Below, piece by piece: positions 59,769-64,000 of a DNA stretch of 64,000 nucleotides. The stretch is taken from positions 186,001-250,000 of the forward strand of contig JANJTC010000002.1 of NCBI GenBank assembly GCA_024711325.1, written 5' to 3'. This stretch comes from Bacteriovoracaceae bacterium (GTDB lineage Bacteria; Bdellovibrionota; Bacteriovoracia; Bacteriovoracales; Bacteriovoracaceae). The translations under genes were made by a program, and so were the position numbers. A model generated the notes under the pieces. It saw only the letters and a program-made list of their open reading frames with translations. It made no database searches and was not told the origin of the DNA. Every line of letters begins with the position of its first letter. Positions within the stretch are counted from its first letter, which is position 1.

Positions 59769-60415
59769 ATGTCATTTTTTTAATCTTGTTGTTTATGTCA
59801 TACGGAGTTCAGGGAGCATGTCTTCCTGACTCCGATCTTACGAATAAAAAGTCATTTGCAGCAAACCTCAATATTAATATGAAGGGGATTGAGGAGGCAG
59901 CTTCTAAATTTGAATCTATCATCGTAAGAGAACTGCCAAAGGAGCAGGATTTTATTATAAAACTTGAGCCCCATAATCCTCGGGTGAATGCTGAGATAAT
60001 TAAAAATGAAAGAGATATTGTTGTTTCAGTCTGGGGAGGAATGCTTGGGCATCCTTTCATGACTTCAGATACTTTTACTCTATTGCTTTGTCATGAGATA
60101 GGACATCTGTTGGGTGGACCTCCTCTTAAATCACGCAATGGTTGGTCGTCCACAGAGGGACAGGCCGATTATTATTCAACAGGAAATTGTGCCAGATCAT
60201 TTGATCTGGATGAAGCCAGTTTTTTGGAAGCTGCTCTTAACTTAACCCGGATTTATGCAGAAGTGACCAGACAGCCTATGCCGAAACTCGAGAGCTGCGA
60301 TTCTTCTCAGGTGAATCGGACTAATTATGGCTATCCACAGGCCCAATGTCGTCTGGATACGTTACTTGCTGGCTGGCGTGGTGCTGCTAGGCCTCGTTGT
60401 TGGTTTTTTCAGTAA
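59765..60415 (+). CDS. predicted secreted zinc metalloprotease (HEXXH)
   Basis: The 216-residue protein has a signal peptide (VIFLILLFMSYGVQGAC) and a HEXXH motif in LCHEIGHLLGG. A downstream EGQADYYSTGNC supplies a candidate third zinc ligand (gluzincin-like Glu). Several Cys suggest disulfides. The C-terminus CRLDTLLAGWRGAARPRCWFF resembles tails I associate with Bdellovibrio secreted proteins. It is coupled to paralogue B by an ATGA overlap. Proteolytic activity and its target are inferred only. Confidence 0.72.
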   Translation: MNVIFLILLFMSYGVQGACLPDSDLTNKKSFAANLNINMKGIEEAASKFESIIVRELPKEQDFIIKLEPHNPRVNAEIIKNERDIVVSVWGGMLGHPFMTSDTFTLLLCHEIGHLLGGPPLKSRNGWSSTEGQADYYSTGNCARSFDLDEASFLEAALNLTRIYAEVTRQPMPKLESCDSSQVNRTNYGYPQAQCRLDTLLAGWRGAARPRCWFFQ

Positions 60416-61808
60416 TTTTCCCCAGGAAAAAACCGAATAAAGATGCACTTAATCCCCATATGATAGGTACTTCCAGAGTGCCGCTGATTTCACCATAAAG
60501 AGTAACGCCCCCACCGAGAATAATGCTGATGAAACCCTGAGCAGGGGAGAGTTTTTTAAAAACCAAGGCGCCTATTACAGGAATAAATAGACCTGAGACC
60601 ATGACTCCGTAAGAGAGCAGCATAAGATTCAGGACATTGGTGAAGCGAGTGGCGAGTACCAGCGAAAATAGACCAATAACAAATGTCGCTATTTGAGAAA
60701 CTCGCACCAAATTAGGTTTTTGTTTTTTTGTGAATCTCAAATATAGATCAGACATGATACTGCCGGAAGCGGCCATGAGACAGCTATCTGCAGTTGAGAG
60801 GATGGCCGAGAAATAAGCAGCAAGAACCAGTCCCAGAAAACCGGGAAGTAAACTCTGTTTCAAGAGAAGTGGTAAGGCCATTTCTACATCGAGCCCACTC
60901 CCTGCCGGATGACCAATTGAAGTGAAAAGACCTGTATCATAGGCCACACGGGCAAGAAGACCTAAAACGGTGCCCATAAGTGCCATAATCGGCCACTCTA
61001 AAAGTCCGGCCATAAACCAGGCCTTCTTAGCAGCTTTTTCATCAGCACAAGCGTAGATCCTTTGATATAAGGTCAATCCAATGAACCAAACCGGAATAAT
61101 GGTAAAAGTCCATTGAATGAATTGATTAAATGTAATCTCACTCAGGCTAAAAAAACTTGCCGGTAGCGTTGTACTGATAACTTCCCAACCCCCAACATAG
61201 AAATATCCCAAAGGAATTCCTACAAAAATCAACCCGCACATAAGAACGATCCATTGGATAGTGTCGGTATATATGACTGCTTTTAAACCTCCAAAGGCGG
61301 TATAAATGATAGCGATAGTACCCATCAGCCATAGTGCCTGATAGAAACTAATTTCAGGGAAAGCGGCCGATGTGAGTTTTGCACCGGCCAGAAACTGAGA
61401 GGAAGTAAATCCAACATAACCTATGATTGAGATGAAGGTGGCGAGCAAGGCAACTTTTCCGCCATAAAAATGAGAAATAATATCATTGAAAGTAGAAAAC
61501 CTTTTCATCTCTTCGAGTTTTTTAATCTTAGGGATGAGAAAAACAGCAGAGAGCCAGGCACCGCAAAGTCCGGTAAATAGCATCCACGAACCTGAGAGTC
61601 CCATTGAAAAACCTAACCCTCCCAGTCCAATTGAGAAACCTCCACCAACATCTGTCGCAACTACCGATAGTCCCACGTGCCAGGGTTTGATGTTCCTTCC
61701 ACCTAAGAAATAATCATCATGATCTGTATGACGGCCGGAAAAATAAAAACCAACACAGAGAAGAATAATAAAATAAATAGCAAGTATGACGATGTCGATT
61801 AATCCCAC
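60387..61808 (-). CDS. sodium:solute symporter (SSS family)
   Basis: The 473-residue protein has about 13 membrane segments with SSS signatures: DDYFLGGRNIKPWHVGLSVVATDVGGG, YTAFGGLKAVIYTDTIQWIV and LAAYFSAILSTADSCLMAASGSIMSDLY. The last includes the Na+-site Ser/Thr residues of SSS. It starts at GTG overlapping the racemase stop by 1 nt (TAGTG). Neighbours suggest an amino acid substrate. Its end overlaps the metalloprotease gene by 29 nt (convergent). Confidence 0.9.
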   Translation of the reverse strand: MGLIDIVILAIYFIILLCVGFYFSGRHTDHDDYFLGGRNIKPWHVGLSVVATDVGGGFSIGLGGLGFSMGLSGSWMLFTGLCGAWLSAVFLIPKIKKLEEMKRFSTFNDIISHFYGGKVALLATFISIIGYVGFTSSQFLAGAKLTSAAFPEISFYQALWLMGTIAIIYTAFGGLKAVIYTDTIQWIVLMCGLIFVGIPLGYFYVGGWEVISTTLPASFFSLSEITFNQFIQWTFTIIPVWFIGLTLYQRIYACADEKAAKKAWFMAGLLEWPIMALMGTVLGLLARVAYDTGLFTSIGHPAGSGLDVEMALPLLLKQSLLPGFLGLVLAAYFSAILSTADSCLMAASGSIMSDLYLRFTKKQKPNLVRVSQIATFVIGLFSLVLATRFTNVLNLMLLSYGVMVSGLFIPVIGALVFKKLSPAQGFISIILGGGVTLYGEISGTLEVPIIWGLSASLFGFFLGKITEKTNNEA

Positions 61809-62881
61809 TAGAGAACCTCTTTATCAATATAGCGCGAATTGAGTAGACTTAAGGCGCCCATGTATTTTAATTGAAACTTCATAGTCGAGCCGATGGGATA
61901 TTTATGTTTTGAATCGGTAATATCCACCACAATCATGTCCGAACTGGCGCCGATAAATTTAATTTTTTTGTTTTTTGGGATCAGGAATTGAGTTTGAACA
62001 TCAAGGATACCTATATCCAGTATCGCCCTATGGCATATCTTTTTCCTGGTATTCGATTGTTTTTTGTATTTGATCCCCATAGGGTTGGCCTTCATTTCAC
62101 CGAAAGGCTCGGCGGGCTTCTCAGAAACTTCTATCACCTGTGCTTCTAGTTCAAAGGTAAATGGGTACATTCCCTTTATCGTTTTTTCCGTGAATAGGTC
62201 GGCCCCGAAGAAAAGGGCTTCTCCAACTCTGAAATGATTGACCTCCAGGGGAAAATCTTTAGACGTAAGGAGGAGAGGCAAGGTAACTGTAGTTCCCCCT
62301 GAAACATAGGTCAGTTTTTTCTTGAATTTTAGTTCAAGAATTGTTTTATACATGCAGAGTTGGAGAAGCTTATCTACTGATGGCATTACACCATGAAGAC
62401 AATTGAGATTGGCCCCAAGACCAATAACTTCAATCCCGTTGAGATTGAAGATCTTAGAGTAAAATTCGACCAAATCATCTCCGAGAATACCTTCTCTTAG
62501 ATCACCTAGTTCAATCATGACAATGATTTTGTGAATTTTGTTCTGAGATAAAGCTTCTTCGGAAATCCTTTTTATCGTCTCGTATTCTGTATTGAAGCTG
62601 ATATCTGCATACTTAACGAGATTCTTAATTACAGATTGTGCTGGCGGCTTAATATAAACCGTTTCAATATCTGGATTGATATCCTTGATGACTTTGAGGT
62701 TATGAATACGAGAATCACAAACCTGTTTAGGATGCAAGTCTAATACTTCTTTAAGATATTCCTTATTACCGCATAAAAGTTTAGTCACTACGGCCCACTC
62801 AATATTATGGGCCTTGAATTTTTTTTGTAGAAACTGAAAGTTATGGCGTAGCTTATCTCGATAGAGGTAGAGCTTTGCCAT
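61808..62881 (-). CDS. PLP-dependent amino acid racemase, alanine racemase-like fold
   Basis: The 357-residue protein belongs to the fold-III alanine racemase/ornithine racemase-like group: LRHNFQFLQKKFKAHNIEWAVVTKLLCGN, with the PLP Lys in VVTKLLCGN, MIELGDLREGI, VIGLGANLNCLHG and VNHFRVGEALFFG. It lacks the longer alanine racemase C-domain. In Clostridium and other bacteria, related enzymes racemise ornithine, lysine or glutamate. The start overlaps the GNAT stop by 1 nt (TAATG), giving a tight operon with the Na+ symporter. Confidence 0.85.
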   Translation of the reverse strand: MAKLYLYRDKLRHNFQFLQKKFKAHNIEWAVVTKLLCGNKEYLKEVLDLHPKQVCDSRIHNLKVIKDINPDIETVYIKPPAQSVIKNLVKYADISFNTEYETIKRISEEALSQNKIHKIIVMIELGDLREGILGDDLVEFYSKIFNLNGIEVIGLGANLNCLHGVMPSVDKLLQLCMYKTILELKFKKKLTYVSGGTTVTLPLLLTSKDFPLEVNHFRVGEALFFGADLFTEKTIKGMYPFTFELEAQVIEVSEKPAEPFGEMKANPMGIKYKKQSNTRKKICHRAILDIGILDVQTQFLIPKNKKIKFIGASSDMIVVDITDSKHKYPIGSTMKFQLKYMGALSLLNSRYIDKEVL

Positions 62882-63330
62882 TACGGATACCAGCGCATTT
62901 CTGCATATTTACTCGAGAACCCGATCCGTTCATAGAGCTTTTTTGCGGGGTTATCATATTCTACATGGAGTGCAATGGGGGCCTTGACCGAGTCTTTCAC
63001 CAACGTAATAAGTTGAAGACCAATGCCTTTGCCCCGTTCATTCTTGTCCGTGGCTATGTAAACCAGCAGATAATCAGGAACAAACGATTGCATATTCGTT
63101 CGAGTGAGGAATACTACGCCTTTTATGACTTGTTTTTCATCTAATGCTACAAAGACATATCCTCCTTTATCGGGATGGATAATATAGTCAAGGCAAGCGC
63201 GAATGTCTTCTTCTGGGTCTCTGTACTGTTCAAGAGAGTGGTAGAGAAATTTGACGAGTTGATCTTGATAAGCGGGATTGCAAAGTTCGGAACGGGATAA
63301 TTTTTTATACGTAATGTTTGTTGCCAGCAA
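62881..63330 (-). CDS. GNAT-family N-acetyltransferase
   Basis: I start at TTG 63330, with GGAGG 8 nt upstream; the track start at 63345 lies before the ribosome site. The 149-residue protein has the GNAT fold: VFVALDEKQVIKGVVFL, LLVYIATDKNERGKGIGLQLI (acetyl-CoA loop, RGKGIG) and HVEYDNPAKKLYERIGF. It is the first gene of the racemase-symporter operon and may acetylate the same amino acid. Confidence 0.88.
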   Translation of the reverse strand: MLATNITYKKLSRSELCNPAYQDQLVKFLYHSLEQYRDPEEDIRACLDYIIHPDKGGYVFVALDEKQVIKGVVFLTRTNMQSFVPDYLLVYIATDKNERGKGIGLQLITLVKDSVKAPIALHVEYDNPAKKLYERIGFSSKYAEMRWYP

Positions 63331-63418
63331 AACATTCACCTCCAATTAATTAATAGTTATAGTTACTTTTAGCGACCTTGATAGAAAATATCAAGGCCTT
63401 GTGCAAAAGAGTCTGTCA

Positions 63419-63997
63419 TCAGGCTTTTTTTAGGAAAGCTGAGACCAGAACAATTTGTATTCCATTCACGCGACCTTCAACGTGCTTTGGATTATTTGTT
63501 AAGCTAATGTTTTTAACGAGAGTGCCTCTTTTGGCAGTGAATCCTCCGCCTTTAACTTCAAGGTCTTTAATTAAGGTTACTGAATCACCTTCCTGAAGTT
63601 TCGTTCCATTGCTATCAAGAGTAGGGGCATCAGTATTCAATTCTTCTTCTGCCGGTAACCCCTCATTGGCCCAGCCTAAAATTGATTCATCAAGATAGAG
63701 CTGTTCTAACAATTCCTGTGCCCAGATTTCTCCCTTTAGTTGATGAAGCATTCGATAGGCCATTATTTGCACTGGTTGAAATTCACTCCACATACTTTCA
63801 TTAAGACAGCGCCAGTGATTTGTATCGATGTTTTCCGGATGTTCAATTTGATTTAAACAAGTTTCACACACAATAAGCGCTGTATTCTCATCGAGTTTCT
63901 TAACGGGTGGAATTTCGTACAATGATAAGTTATTTGTCTTTGAGCAAAGCTCGCATTTAGAATGGGCACGACTTAAAAGGGTGTCAGAAAGACTCAT
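63419..63997 (-). CDS. yjdM: YjdM/PhnA zinc-ribbon protein
   Basis: The 192-residue protein starts 3 nt before the window edge. The N-terminal zinc ribbon is CELCSKTNNLSLYEI...IVCETCLNQIEH. The C-terminal YjdM domain is TLDSNGTKLQEGDSVTLIKDLEVKGGGFTAKRGTLVKNI, with NPKHVEGRVNGIQIVL. PhnA was misnamed for phosphonate use; E. coli YjdM has no confirmed role there. The alpha-helical middle (LHQLKGEIWAQELLEQLYLDE) is as in longer members. Confidence 0.9.
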   Translation of the reverse strand: MSLSDTLLSRAHSKCELCSKTNNLSLYEIPPVKKLDENTALIVCETCLNQIEHPENIDTNHWRCLNESMWSEFQPVQIMAYRMLHQLKGEIWAQELLEQLYLDESILGWANEGLPAEEELNTDAPTLDSNGTKLQEGDSVTLIKDLEVKGGGFTAKRGTLVKNISLTNNPKHVEGRVNGIQIVLVSAFLKKA

Positions 63998-64000
63998 AAT

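Noticed and set aside
1-64000. CRISPR arrays, tRNA/rRNA genes, IS elements, prophage
   Set aside because: No regularly spaced repeats, no tRNA-like cloverleaf sequence with CCA/TTC loops, and no transposase, integrase or phage structural genes were seen by eye. A computational scan could still find weak cases.

Overview
The window looks like chromosomal DNA of a Gram-negative, AT-rich predatory-type bacterium, most likely Bdellovibrionota (Bacteriovoracia/Bdellovibrio relatives). This is an inference from style: many small secreted proteins of unknown family, several chemoreceptors, outer-membrane beta-barrels, and a secreted HEXXH protein with a C-terminal CRLDT/RPRCWF tail of a kind I associate with Bdellovibrio. 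No rRNA, tRNA or core ribosomal gene is present to fix the taxonomy. I saw no phage, IS element or CRISPR array.

Layout. 0-5.8 kb: a truncated secreted protein, a membrane metallophosphoesterase, a MerR-type metal regulator coupled to a response regulator, an erythromycin-esterase-family protein and a porin-like barrel. 5.8-23 kb: a metal and stress block. It holds a complete CusCBA-type RND copper/silver efflux operon, a BON protein, a DUF2267 protein and a Cys-rich copper-storage protein, a FIST sensor with its histidine kinase, MgtC, a second heavy-metal RND operon without a normal adaptor, and a ChrA chromate transporter. 23-26 kb: a CBS protein, a ribosome hibernation factor, then a fluoride riboswitch controlling a CLC-type (probably fluoride) antiporter and a soluble pyrophosphatase. 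26-31 kb: a lipoprotein, an orphan ParB-like protein, and a PRPP-centred group (DUF1540 protein, phosphoribosyltransferase, COG2187 kinase, PRPP synthase). 31-36 kb: two chemoreceptors, one with a c-heme site, a hemerythrin and an ABC-2 transporter. 36-41.5 kb: AhpF/AhpC with an OxyR-like site, and a GH15 glycosidase with a response regulator. 41.7-47.8 kb: a SulP-DabA-DabB inorganic carbon uptake operon. 47.8-53.4 kb: OmpW, secreted proteins, a CDF zinc exporter, a sensor kinase with a substrate-binding domain, and a second BON protein. 53.5-59 kb: a cytochrome c oxidase operon (subunit II with heme c, subunit I+III fusion, CtaG, triheme cytochrome). 59-64 kb: a secreted protein coupled to a predicted metalloprotease, a GNAT-racemase-Na+ symporter operon, and YjdM/PhnA.

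How it fits together. Much of the window is non-core stress and energy equipment: metal export (Cu/Ag, another divalent metal, Zn, chromate), fluoride export, peroxide defence, ribosome hibernation, oxygen and redox sensing, high-affinity respiration and bicarbonate capture. Two regulatory findings stand out. One is a textbook fluoride riboswitch whose Shine-Dalgarno sequence sits in a hairpin, followed by the CLC antiporter and the fluoride-sensitive pyrophosphatase. The other is a repeated CRP/FNR-like operator, TATGA-N6-TCATA, found upstream of the bicarbonate operon, ompW and two paralogous secreted-protein genes, at a strikingly constant distance from the start codon or from a plausible -10 box.
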